Assembly: GCA_963933095.1 (NCBI GenBank)
Contig: CAWVSV010000054.1
Span: 1-16,841, forward strand
Length of the DNA stretch: 16,841 nucleotides
Source: UBA1124 sp963933095
GTDB taxonomy: Bacteria; Pseudomonadota; Gammaproteobacteria; Pseudomonadales; Cellvibrionaceae
Reading direction: 5' to 3'
The notes beneath the pieces were generated by a model. That model did not search any database, was not told the DNA's origin, and saw nothing but the letters and a program-made list of their open reading frames with translations. Of this stretch, positions 1 to 8,273 are shown piece after piece. A program made the position numbers and the translations under genes. Numbering within the stretch: position 1 is the stretch's first letter; each line of letters begins with the position of its first letter.

Positions 1-16
1 TTGTTGAAATTTGTTA

Positions 17-127
17 AAATTTGGTCGCGAAATGCTGCCTGTCCTAAAATTTTGGTCACGAAATGCTGCCTGTCCTAAAATTTGTGTGAAAATTTGGCCT
101 GGTCAAATGCTGCCTGTCCTAAAATTT
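17..127. repeat. Short direct repeats at left edge (three copies)
   Basis: An identical 23-bp word beginning AAATGCTGCCTGTCC and ending in TAAAATTT occurs at 30-52, 61-83 and 105-127. The first two copies are 31 bp apart and also share the linker type GGTC-R-CG between them. The third is 44 bp further on, with a longer linker. The sequence before the first copy (AAAATTTGGTC) resembles the linkers, so the array may extend left of the window. No coding role or known repeat family was recognised. Confidence 0.8.
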
Positions 128-218
128 GTGGTGAAAGTTTGTGACCACTACAGACCAACTGAACACAGCGCCGACGAAGGCAGGGCGCAAGAGGCTTATC
201 CCTAAACCAAGTGCCTAC

Positions 219-1274
219 CTAGCTACCCAGAATCTTCATGGGCAGGCTAAGGATGGCATTGTCGGAGTCGGCAAAGGCATAGATTATGGCTATATGCCCT
301 CCGGCAATAACAAAGTACCAAACAGCGGAAAAAACCTGCCCATAATTATCTAACGGCACTAAGTGAGAAAAATGGCGCTGACGCCACTCCATTACCACTT
401 CAATGGAACCGACTACTAGGAAAAACACCAGTAAAGCCAAACCAAAGGTGTAAGCCACCCAGGCGCCGAGTGCGATACCCGCTATGCAGACCGATAGGCC
501 AACCCAGGAGCGCATAGAAAAGCTGATACTTTTTAGTACATGACCGCCATCTAGCGGCAGTATCGGCAGTAAATTGAATAAATTGAGCAGGGCGCTAAGT
601 ACCGCGGCACCGGCGAACAGTTCTAAATCGGTTAATCCGTACAGGAGTAAACACACTAGTGACATGAACAAGCCAAATACCGGCCCCATTATAGAGATGA
701 CGACATCCTGCCAGCGGGTGTTAATTTTGTCATCGGCGACCGCTAAACCGCCGACAAAGGGGATTAGATAGATGCCCTTGGTCTTAATGCCAAAATATTG
801 CATCGCCTTTATATGGCCGTATTCATGCGCCACCAGACAGGCGATTAATACTAGTGCGAACTCCAAGCTGAACAACCAGGCGTAACCGGCCACCGAAGCT
901 CCGGCTAAAACCACTTTTACCAGTTTAACGCTTTTGAGTAGTTTAAAGGCTAGCGCGGCCAACCCCATCCAGCTCTTTTTTTCTTTACTTTTAGCTAAGT
1001 TATCGGCTTTAAGTAGTGGGAAGTCACCACTGCTTTGCTGTCGTTGGTCGACCCAGAGTTGGTAGCTGACGGTGCTGTCTTGGGCCTGCAGATTGAGGCT
1101 AATGGCAACGGCTTGTTCGTTATTTTGGAGCTGAAAGCGGTGCACTATTTCGCTGACAGTGTGGCCGGATACATCGACTCGGCTGACCAACTTCTCTTTC
1201 CAATAGAGGCACTGCACCCCATCGCTGTCGTGTTCAAGTTTTAAGCTTTGGCCAAATAGTTCTAGTTCTAACAA
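219..1274 (-). CDS. Site-2-protease-like (M50 family) membrane metalloprotease
   Basis: This 351-residue protein is probably an intramembrane zinc metalloprotease that cuts a membrane-anchored substrate in the inner membrane. The zinc-binding motif HEYGH lies at residues 150-154 inside a hydrophobic helix. The second family motif, NLLPILPLDGG, is at residues 234-244 and supplies the third metal ligand from its Asp. Hydrophobic segments occur near residues 115-157, 188-238, 255-290 and 315-335. The first 95 or so residues are soluble and not recognised, unlike the PDZ-bearing RseP type. The start is a TTG codon with only a weak upstream purine stretch; an in-frame stop lies just above it and no ATG fits better. 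It follows the sensor kinase on the same strand after 116 bp, so co-transcription is possible. The substrate is unknown. Family assignment is firm; the start is less so. Confidence 0.88.
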   Translation of the reverse strand: MLELELFGQSLKLEHDSDGVQCLYWKEKLVSRVDVSGHTVSEIVHRFQLQNNEQAVAISLNLQAQDSTVSYQLWVDQRQQSSGDFPLLKADNLAKSKEKKSWMGLAALAFKLLKSVKLVKVVLAGASVAGYAWLFSLEFALVLIACLVAHEYGHIKAMQYFGIKTKGIYLIPFVGGLAVADDKINTRWQDVVISIMGPVFGLFMSLVCLLLYGLTDLELFAGAAVLSALLNLFNLLPILPLDGGHVLKSISFSMRSWVGLSVCIAGIALGAWVAYTFGLALLVFFLVVGSIEVVMEWRQRHFSHLVPLDNYGQVFSAVWYFVIAGGHIAIIYAFADSDNAILSLPMKILGS

Positions 1275-1390
1275 CTTAATTACCCGCTAATGATCTTTAT
1301 AAAGCGGCTATTTTACCTGAAATCTGGGCGCCTTAGGGTTCTGTCGGCGCGGGTTTTATTACGAGTATTGAATATCGATGATTGCGTGGT

Positions 1391-4300
1391 TTATTCCTGT
1401 AGATACTGTTTAAATATAATCTCTAATTTTCGTTGCTGCCGCTGTAAATTCTTGGCTAATGGCATCAGCTTTTCGCTGTCCTCGGCTTTGGCGGCCGCCT
1501 CTGCATTGGTGGCTAATTGGTACATTAAGTCGGCGCTTAAATTGCCGACTACGCCTTTAATAGTATGAGCGAGATGATAAATTTCATCGAAGTCATCGGC
1601 AATCACTGCTTGTTGTAAAGAGTCAACTCGCGCCGGCATATCTTCTAGATACATTTCAATCAGTTTTTGTAAACGCTCAGGCTTGTTACGCAAACGCTTG
1701 AGTGCCGCAGCCTGATCCCAGATCACTGGATAAATGTCCGCATTTTGGGGTTCGAGGTTTTGTTGTTGATTCTCAAGCTCTAGCGACTGATGTTTAGTTT
1801 GTTGAGTAAACGGTTTTAGTGGAACCAGCCATTTTTGTAGTAGCGGCTGTAATTTATCCGGGTCTAGGGGCTTGCTCATATAGTCATTCATACCGGCCGC
1901 TAGGCAATTTTCGCGGTCTCCGACCATGGCGTTGGCGGTAATAGCGATAATGCCTATTTGGCTATTTCTATTGCCGGCCCTGCCTGCGCGGATTGCACGG
2001 CTGGCAGCATAGCCGTCCATTTCTGGCATCTGGCAGTCCATTAGTACCAGCGAATAATAATCGTTGTGTTCAGCCAGCTTTAGCGCATGCAGTGCCTCTA
2101 TGCCATTGCTAGCAATGTCGACAGTGAGGCCAAAATCTTCGATCATTTCCTTGGCGACCAGCTGGTTAACTTGATTGTCTTCCACCAGCAATAGGCGAGT
2201 GTCTTGGGGACAATTGATGTGCTTATCTCTGTTGCCGAGTGCGCGGATGAAACAGCTTTTTTCTAGCGCTTTTTTCAGCACCAGCAGGTCGTCGTTACTA
2301 CTGACTTCTGCGAGGGCATGATGCAGGTTTGAAGTAATGCTGGGTTTAGGGAGGTAACTGTCAAAGTCTACACCGGCAAAATTCTTGGTTTCGGCTCTCG
2401 AACTGATAGAACTCATCAAAATCAGCTTTATGAACTTAAAACTGGGGTCAGCTTTAATCTTTTTTACCAGCTCGACGCCATCAATTTTAGGTGTTTTTAT
2501 ATCTAACAGGGCGATATCGAAAGGCTTCCAATCGGAGCCAGTCAAGTTATCGCGATTGTCATTACTCTGCTGGCAAATAGCCAATGCGGCGGCGCCTGTA
2601 TCCGCTTCAGTTACATCGCCACCCCAGAGTTTTAATTGGTCGCGCAATACTTTACGGCTGGCGTTATTGGGGTCCACAATAAGTAGCTTTAGTTTGGACA
2701 AATCGATATTAGGTTTGTTGTCTGGGTTCTGAGTGCTAGTTTGCAGTTGCAAATTAAAACTAAAGCAGCTGCCGAGGCCCGGACTGCTGTTAACCTTGAT
2801 GTCGCCTGCCATCAATTCACACAGTTTTTTCGCGATCGACAGGCCCAGGCCTGTGCCGCCGTATTTACGAGTGGTAGAAGCGTCTATTTGGGTGAAGGTG
2901 TCAAACAATGTACTCTGCTGCTCTGGGCGAATACCAATGCCGGTATCATGCACCTGACAATTGAATCTCAGTGTGTTTTTACCACAGGTTTCGAGGCTGG
3001 CACGGATGATGATTTCTCCAGTCTCAGTAAATTTCATTGCATTGCCGATTAGATTGGTCAGAACTTGACGGATACGGCCGGGGTCGCCGACGACCATATC
3101 GAGATCGATGGCGACAATATCGAGGACTATTTCTAGGCCTTTCTCTTGGATCTTGGGTGCCATACTCTCGGTGAGTTTTTCAATTAATGTGCGCAGATTA
3201 AAGTTGATAAGTTCAAGTTCCAGTTTGCCCGCCTCAATCTTCGAGAAATCGAGAATATCATTGATAATACTGAGCAGTGACTCAGCACTGCCATAGGCGA
3301 TTTTAGCTTTGCGCCGTTGCTCGTTATTGAGTTTAGCTTTTAGTAGCAGGCCTAGCATCCCTAGTACGCCGTTCATGGGGGTGCGAATTTCATGGCTCAT
3401 AGTAGCCAGAAAATTCGATTTGTACTGACTGATCAATGCAAGATCGAGGGCTTTTTGTTCCAGTTCCGCCTGCATCATTAAAAGGTCGGCGTTGGTGATC
3501 TCGATCTCTTGGTTTTGCTGGCTGAGAATGGAGGCCTGTTCTTTTAGTTCGTCGCGACTACGAAGTATCGCCTCTGTAGAGACTTTCAGTTTGGCGATCA
3601 TATGGTTAAAGGCTTTGGCCAACTCGCCTATCTCGTCGTTATTCTGCACCGCTAACAACTGGCTAAAGTCACCTTTGGCCACCCTGCGGGTGCCATTACT
3701 GAGATTGGTGAGAGAAAGGGTAATTGTCTTTAGCAGATAATAGCCTGCGGCAAAGGCCGCTATGATGGCCAGCAGTGAGCCGAATACTGTTTGTAACAAG
3801 GTGGTGTTGGCGGCGGCTGCGGCCTGTTGCGAGCGCACCTTAATATTTTCTTTCTCAATATCGATAAAGTGTTTCAGATCGAATTGAATATCTTCGATTA
3901 ATTTCTTGCCAGTTTCGTTTTCAATCAAACGGACGATATCGGCCATAGTAGTGCCACCTAGACTCAACTGGCGGCGCTGAGCAATTTTTGGTTTGGCGAT
4001 TTCGCTCAGCCAGCGCTGAGAGAGGGTCTCTATACTCACAATTATCGGTGTGATCTCACCCTTGTTTGGAACATTGACAAGCAGTGACTTAAGCTGTTTT
4101 ATATGCCGCTTGAGATTATATTTACCAAGGGTATAGGGTTCAAGAAATTGCTCCTCCCCGGTGATTAAAAAACTGCGCGTACCGGTTTCTTGGTCGATTA
4201 TATCTTTTAGAATTGAGATCAACAGATCGGTTGTGCGCTGGTTTTTTGTCTTAATCAGCAAGTTATCCAATTGCATCACATTAATGCGTATTGACTCAAT

Positions 4301-4837
4301 AATGTTTTTTCCATTTTTTTGTTTCAGTAGGTTTTCGATATGGCTGGGGCGATTACTATTTAACTCGACTTTGCGTCTTTGGGCTATTTCTGGGTTGGCT
4401 GCCTGCAATAGCCATTTCTCGGTTTTACGCTCTATTTCAGTAAGATTCTGTATCTGTTCGGGGTTATCTATCACCAATGTCCGGGTCATCTTCAATTCGC
4501 GGGTTAATTCCTTTTTAGCATCGATAAAGGGCTGTAAAAAACTGTCCTTGCCAGTTATCAGAAAGCCCCGCTCGCCGGTTTCCATGGTCAGTATCAACTT
4601 TTCTAACAGGTGGCCCCTGGCGATTATCTGTTGAGTGTGTTGCACCCACTTATTGGTTTCAATGAGCAACTGAGTACTTTGATAATTAGCTGTAGCCAGC
4701 CCTAAAATTAATAGCAGAGGCACTGAAAAACCGATAATAAATTTTTGGCTAAGAGTGATTTTTTTGGTTAAGTAGAAACTGCTATTATCGGGCGTGATCT
4801 TAGTTGACTCGGTTTGTCGGGTATTCGTAACTTCCAT
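1391..4837 (-). CDS. Hybrid sensor histidine kinase, tandem CHASE3-like sensor, two receivers and HPt
   Basis: This is a BarA-like tripartite membrane sensor kinase of 1148 residues. Helix 1 (about 33-52) and helix 2 (about 349-371) bracket a periplasmic region holding two copies of a CHASE3-like module: ETGERGFLITG near 86 and ETGTRSFLITG near 217, each followed by an IAQRR block (151 and 285). HAMP covers about 370-421. The dimerisation and phosphoacceptor motif SHEIRTPMNG puts the histidine at 482. The ATP-binding domain has NLIGNAMKF (595), DTGIGI (631) and GGTGLGL (660). Receiver 1 (about 716-842) has Asp779 and Lys831 but VDPN where VDDN is usual, so a magnesium ligand is missing. Receiver 2 (about 880-1003) has Glu886/Asp887, Asp934 and Lys989. 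The C-terminal HPt carries HTIKG with His1091. The ATG has an AAGGAT site 8-9 bases upstream. No response regulator gene is adjacent, so the output partner is unknown. Confidence 0.93.
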   Translation of the reverse strand: MEVTNTRQTESTKITPDNSSFYLTKKITLSQKFIIGFSVPLLLILGLATANYQSTQLLIETNKWVQHTQQIIARGHLLEKLILTMETGERGFLITGKDSFLQPFIDAKKELTRELKMTRTLVIDNPEQIQNLTEIERKTEKWLLQAANPEIAQRRKVELNSNRPSHIENLLKQKNGKNIIESIRINVMQLDNLLIKTKNQRTTDLLISILKDIIDQETGTRSFLITGEEQFLEPYTLGKYNLKRHIKQLKSLLVNVPNKGEITPIIVSIETLSQRWLSEIAKPKIAQRRQLSLGGTTMADIVRLIENETGKKLIEDIQFDLKHFIDIEKENIKVRSQQAAAAANTTLLQTVFGSLLAIIAAFAAGYYLLKTITLSLTNLSNGTRRVAKGDFSQLLAVQNNDEIGELAKAFNHMIAKLKVSTEAILRSRDELKEQASILSQQNQEIEITNADLLMMQAELEQKALDLALISQYKSNFLATMSHEIRTPMNGVLGMLGLLLKAKLNNEQRRKAKIAYGSAESLLSIINDILDFSKIEAGKLELELINFNLRTLIEKLTESMAPKIQEKGLEIVLDIVAIDLDMVVGDPGRIRQVLTNLIGNAMKFTETGEIIIRASLETCGKNTLRFNCQVHDTGIGIRPEQQSTLFDTFTQIDASTTRKYGGTGLGLSIAKKLCELMAGDIKVNSSPGLGSCFSFNLQLQTSTQNPDNKPNIDLSKLKLLIVDPNNASRKVLRDQLKLWGGDVTEADTGAAALAICQQSNDNRDNLTGSDWKPFDIALLDIKTPKIDGVELVKKIKADPSFKFIKLILMSSISSRAETKNFAGVDFDSYLPKPSITSNLHHALAEVSSNDDLLVLKKALEKSCFIRALGNRDKHINCPQDTRLLLVEDNQVNQLVAKEMIEDFGLTVDIASNGIEALHALKLAEHNDYYSLVLMDCQMPEMDGYAASRAIRAGRAGNRNSQIGIIAITANAMVGDRENCLAAGMNDYMSKPLDPDKLQPLLQKWLVPLKPFTQQTKHQSLELENQQQNLEPQNADIYPVIWDQAAALKRLRNKPERLQKLIEMYLEDMPARVDSLQQAVIADDFDEIYHLAHTIKGVVGNLSADLMYQLATNAEAAAKAEDSEKLMPLAKNLQRQQRKLEIIFKQYLQE

Positions 4838-5662
4838 AAATGAATATCCTTATCGCCTGGTATTTGGCAAGAGTTCTGCCAACTTGCTTGTTCCTTTAAG
4901 AGTAGTGTTGATCTAGACGGAGGTGAAAGGGCAAATCTATCATGTTTTGCAATAACGAAACGCTAGGCGAGAGTTTTTGGCTATAAAGACTCTGGATCAG
5001 ACAAAAAATTTAGCCTGTTGGCAGTAAAAATAACTAAGTGTAATAAACTGGTGAGGTTTATTCAGTAATTTATATGATCAGTGCGTCTAGCTGTTGTAGC
5101 GTGTTTATTAATGTCACGGTCCATGCCTGGGCAAGACTCAAAGGGCAAAAAATTTGCTGCTGAAGAGGGAACCAAGAGCAATGATGCATCGCGGTATTAG
5201 TTCAGATGTAGGTAGCTGAGTGATTGGCCGATAGTGCATTATTGACCTTATCCAGTTTCTCAATATGGCAGCGCTTATGATTATTTATGCCCCCCGATCG
5301 GGCCCAGCGCAAGACGGCAATGGTGACTTTATTTGTTAAATAGCACATTAAGCTGGTATTGGCTGTGGTGCAGCGGCCTATTGCTTGAATGGGGCTATAT
5401 GCTGGCCACGCTAGTGAACGTGATGTATGAGCTAATAGCGTTGATCACCGACGTTAAGATAAATTTTTATTATAGTCGCAGATGTTATTTTTAGCCCTGA
5501 CGTTCGCATATTCGATATTTCGACTCATATTTTTCCGCAGTATTGACGTCGAGGGCTTAGCTCGCCGTATCTATGATTACTTAGATTTTCAGTTGCGTGT
5601 CGGCTATTTTTATCAAGCGTTAGTGTAAACTTAGCGCTCAATGCATATTCATAGGTAAAGGC
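4838..5662. other. 825-bp intergenic region, no convincing gene
   Basis: This gap separates the divergent sensor-kinase and murJ genes. No reading frame with a good start and ribosome site was found on either strand. A 53-codon hydrophobic, Trp-rich open frame at 5333-5494 begins with TTG and has no ribosome site, so it is not called. No tRNA or recognisable structured RNA was seen. A TATGAT at 5572-5577 is the best -10-like element for murJ, but no -35 stands at the right distance. A 10-bp palindrome, CCCGATCGGG, is at 5293-5302. Confidence 0.6.
4864..4882. promoter_or_regulatory. Palindrome upstream of the sensor-kinase start
   Basis: TTGGCAAGAGTTCTGCCAA has 6-bp perfect arms (TTGGCA and TGCCAA) around a 7-base centre. 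It sits 27-45 bases upstream of the kinase ATG. Its symmetry and position suggest a protein-binding site or a short leader hairpin. No regulator is identified and it could be chance. Confidence 0.25.
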
Positions 5663-7255
5663 ATGTCTGCCGCTCAACCCCCTAGCGCCGCCAAAAAAAC
5701 CAATGGTCTGCTGCGTTCCAGTTTTATTGTTAGCACCATGACCATGCTCTCACGCGTGCTGGGTTTAGCACGAGATGTCATTTTTGCCCGAGTGCTTGGC
5801 GCCGAGGCCGGTGCCGATGCTTTTTTTGTCGCCTTTAAAATCCCCAATTTTTTCCGCCGCTTATTTGCTGAGGGCGCTTTTGCTCAGGCCTTTGTACCGG
5901 TGTTGTCGGAGTATCGACAGAACGGATCGCATGCCGCGGTCAAGGACCTGCTTGATCGAGTAGCGGGCTGCCTTGGCTCAGTGTTGCTGCTAGTGACCGT
6001 TTTGGCTGTTGTGGGGGCGCCGGTGGTCGCTATGATATTCGCACCGGGTTTTATAGATCAAACTGAAAAGTTTGTGCTTGCTTCTGAGATGATCCGAATC
6101 ACTTTTCCCTACTTGATGCTGATCTCCCTGACCGGTTTTGCCGGTGCCATTCTCAACAGTTACGACCGTTTTGCTGTGCCAGCGGTCACGCCGGTGCTAT
6201 TGAATGCGTCATTAATATGTGCGGCCCTATTTGCCGCACCGCATTTCGAACAGCCAGTATTTGCTCTAGCTTGGGGTGTGTTGGCGGCCGGTGTGGTGCA
6301 GTTGTTGTTTCAGCTGCCGTTTTTAAAACATATCCATCTGCTACCGTCGCCCAAAATCGACTGGCAAGACAAGGGCGTAAAACAGATATTGACGCTTATG
6401 GTGCCTGCCTTGTTTGGGGTCTCTGTCAGCCAAATTAACCTGCTGCTAGATACTGTGTTAGCGTCCTTTCTGCCGACCGGTTCGGTATCTTGGCTCTACT
6501 ATTCTGATCGCCTGGCTGAGTTGCCGCTGGGGGTTTTTGGTATTGCTATTGCCACCGTGATACTGCCGAGCTTGTCGCGCCTGCATGCGGGCGAGAGTCG
6601 CGAGCACTTTAGTAAAACCCTCGACTGGGCGCTGCGGATGATTCTGTTGATTGCGCTGCCCTCGAGTGTGGCGCTGATTATTCTGGCCGAGCCCATTTTA
6701 TTTACGCTGTTTCAATACGGTAAAACCGATGCCCATACGGTGCTGATGAGCGGCTTAAGTTTGCGTGCCTATGCCCTAGGTCTAACCGCTTTTATGCTGA
6801 TTAAAGTTTTGGCGCCAGGCTTTTATGCTCGCCAAGATATGAAAACGCCGGTGCGTATTGGGATTATCGCCATGGCAGCGAACATGCTGCTGAATTTGGC
6901 TTTTGTACTGCCGCTGTATTTTTACTTTAATATTGGTCATGTTGGTTTGGCGCTTGCCACTAGTGTGTCGGCCTATTTAAATGCCGGCTTGCTGTATCGC
7001 GGTCTGTGTAAGCAAAAGGTCTTTAATCCTCTCGCTGGGTGGGGGCAGCATTGGTTGCGCTTGGTGTTGGCCTGTGGAGCTATGGCGGCAGTTTTATTAG
7101 TGGGCTTAAGTTATCTAACCGGCTGGGTCGACTGGCTCTGGTGGCAGCGCGGCAGTGCGTTGGCGGTGTTAGTAATAGCGGGGCTATTGGCGTATTTCGG
7201 CGCACTCTTGCTGGCAGGGTTTAGATCGCGAGATTTGCGCGCCAGTAAAGGCTGA
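5663..7255 (+). CDS. murJ: Lipid II flippase MurJ
   Basis: MurJ moves lipid II, the undecaprenyl-linked peptidoglycan precursor, across the inner membrane. The 530-residue protein has the length and about 14 hydrophobic helices of the MOP-superfamily flippases. Diagnostic blocks run throughout: SRVLGLARD (residues 30-38), DAFFVAFKIPNFFRRLFAEGA (from residue 52), LPSLSRL, FQYGK and VLAPGFYARQD. The residues matching E. coli Ser17, Arg18, Arg24 and Asp39 are kept as Ser30, Arg31, Arg37 and Asp52, and the YYSDR block matching Arg270 is present. The N terminus carries about 13 extra residues. The ATG is preceded by AGGTAAAGG. The usual gammaproteobacterial neighbours (ribF, ileS and lspA downstream, rpsT upstream) are absent; a decayed toxin-antitoxin locus begins 155 bp after the stop. 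Confidence 0.97.
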   Translation: MSAAQPPSAAKKTNGLLRSSFIVSTMTMLSRVLGLARDVIFARVLGAEAGADAFFVAFKIPNFFRRLFAEGAFAQAFVPVLSEYRQNGSHAAVKDLLDRVAGCLGSVLLLVTVLAVVGAPVVAMIFAPGFIDQTEKFVLASEMIRITFPYLMLISLTGFAGAILNSYDRFAVPAVTPVLLNASLICAALFAAPHFEQPVFALAWGVLAAGVVQLLFQLPFLKHIHLLPSPKIDWQDKGVKQILTLMVPALFGVSVSQINLLLDTVLASFLPTGSVSWLYYSDRLAELPLGVFGIAIATVILPSLSRLHAGESREHFSKTLDWALRMILLIALPSSVALIILAEPILFTLFQYGKTDAHTVLMSGLSLRAYALGLTAFMLIKVLAPGFYARQDMKTPVRIGIIAMAANMLLNLAFVLPLYFYFNIGHVGLALATSVSAYLNAGLLYRGLCKQKVFNPLAGWGQHWLRLVLACGAMAAVLLVGLSYLTGWVDWLWWQRGSALAVLVIAGLLAYFGALLLAGFRSRDLRASKG

Positions 7256-7409
7256 TTGTTATTTTATTATGTTTTGCAGGTTTAAGGTCTGCCAAAGGGG
7301 CGACATTGGCTTTAATAACCCCTGCCTCAATCTTTAGCATTACCGTAAGGTCTATGGGTCAGAAGCCCCTATCGAGGGTGAAAAAAGTCCTACGCCTTTA
7401 GTAATCGAG

Positions 7410-7802
7410 GTGACAGGAGTACGAAACTTCGATCGTGCCATCATGATTGCCCGTGTTAAAGCGGGCCTGAAATTCTTCGTAGTAGAGCGAATCGAAAAAG
7501 GCTTTGGAGTAACTCAGAAAGAGGTTGCTCAGGTGCTATGCATACCACCTTCTACGCTGAACCGGCGTAAACAGGAAGGTGTACTTCACTCGGACGAATC
7601 TGACAGAGTTGTACGCTTAGCGGGTCTAAAATATACCGCTATTGAGCTAATGCAGGGCGATGATGATGTGGCAGTTGCCTGGCTACGAACTCCGCTGGAC
7701 ATTTGAAGTGGTGAGTCCCCCTTTTATCATGCAAGCATTGAAATGGGCGCGCGTGATGTGGAAGATCTTATTGGTCGCCTTCGTCATGATGTATTCAGTT
7801 GA
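7410..7802 (+). pseudogene. Xre/MbcA/ParS-type antitoxin of a RES toxin pair, interrupted
   Basis: The frame encodes a typical RES-pair antitoxin: an N-terminal helix-turn-helix-like region (GVTQKEVAQVLCIPPSTLNRRKQEG) and a C-terminal toxin-binding domain (DUF2384 type). A TGA at 7704-7706 stops it after AWLRTPLDI. The missing family C terminus continues in the same frame directly after the stop, with GESPFYHASIEMGARD then VEDLIGRLRHDVFS, ending at TGA 7800-7802. The whole would be about 130 residues, the usual family length. Two histories fit. One is a simple nonsense change where the family has Leu. The other is a compensated pair of indels, since HLK can be read in another frame at 7700-7708. 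The start is uncertain: GTG at 7410 overlaps an AGGAG, and ATG 7443 is the alternative. The gene overlaps the toxin start by a few bases, as in intact pairs. The shortened product, lacking most of the toxin-binding part, is unlikely to work. Confidence 0.85.
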
Positions 7803-8273
7803 TCCTGACAGGCTGGCGTTTGGCGGTCCCAAAATACTCGACGTCACCGGAAGAAATGATATCGGCGAAAGGCTCGCACCAGTATGGCGGCCGCTGGAAT
7901 AGCAAGGGAATTCGTGTCGTTTATCTTGGCACCAGTTTGGCCCAGTCAGCTATGGAGTTGTTGGTTAACATAGGGAATTCAAAGGTGTTGAACAGCTTTT
8001 ATAAAATGGCAGTTACTTTTGATGATTCATTGGTCCAGCATATAGCCCTCGAAGGGGTGTCCTCCGACTGGTTTAAACCATCGCTAGCGTCATCTGTTAA
8101 GGCCGTGGGAGATGCGTGGGTAGAAAGCAGCGAGTCTCTAGTACTTCAGGTGCCAAGTTCGGCTGTACTGGGTGATTTACAATTATCTACTTAACCCGAG
8201 TCATCCTGACGCCAACCAAGTAGAGCTTGGTGCCATTACTACATGTGGATTCGACGCACGGTTATCGATATAG
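7799..8273 (+). pseudogene. RES-domain toxin, frameshifted near its C terminus
   Basis: RES toxins of intact pairs break down NAD+ and are neutralised by the upstream Xre antitoxin. Family landmarks are clear: GWRL near the start, HQYGGRWNSKG with the conserved Arg, VVYLGTSLAQSAMELLV with the conserved Glu, then GDAWVESSESLVLQVPSSAV with the Ser. After AVLGD the frame meets a stop at 8192-8194. The expected tail, YNYLLNPSHPDANQVELG followed by AITTCGFDARLSI, is encoded in the next frame from 8178 to the TAG at 8271-8273. One extra base (or two lost) near 8175-8178 explains this. The restored length of about 158 residues is normal. The start is TTG at 7799, overlapping the antitoxin stop. All three named catalytic residues precede the shift, so the 131-residue truncated product might keep some activity; loss of the NYLLNP block argues against it. 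Confidence 0.87.

Noticed and set aside
1..127. CRISPR array
   Set aside because: Linkers are 8 and 21 bp, too short and related to each other, and no cas genes are present.
150..161. ACAGACCAACTG, matching half of the TetR operator motif
   Set aside because: The second half of the palindrome is missing (GAAC instead of GGTC) and no promoter or relevant gene is adjacent; likely chance.
141..353. Plus-strand open frame MTTTDQLNTAPTKAGRKRL after the left repeats
   Set aside because: Most of it runs antisense to the end of the protease gene, the start is GTG, and no family is recognised; at best a remnant of a gene start.
1328..1357. GCGCC/GGCGC hairpin followed by GGGTTTT between the protease and kinase genes
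   Set aside because: It would act as a terminator on the plus strand, but both flanking genes are on the minus strand.
4161..4634. 157-codon plus-strand open frame
   Set aside because: It is fully antisense to the sensor kinase, which has clear domains throughout.
5333..5494. 53-codon Trp-rich hydrophobic open frame in the gap before murJ
   Set aside because: TTG start, no ribosome site, no recognisable family, and low-complexity hydrophobic content that arises by chance.
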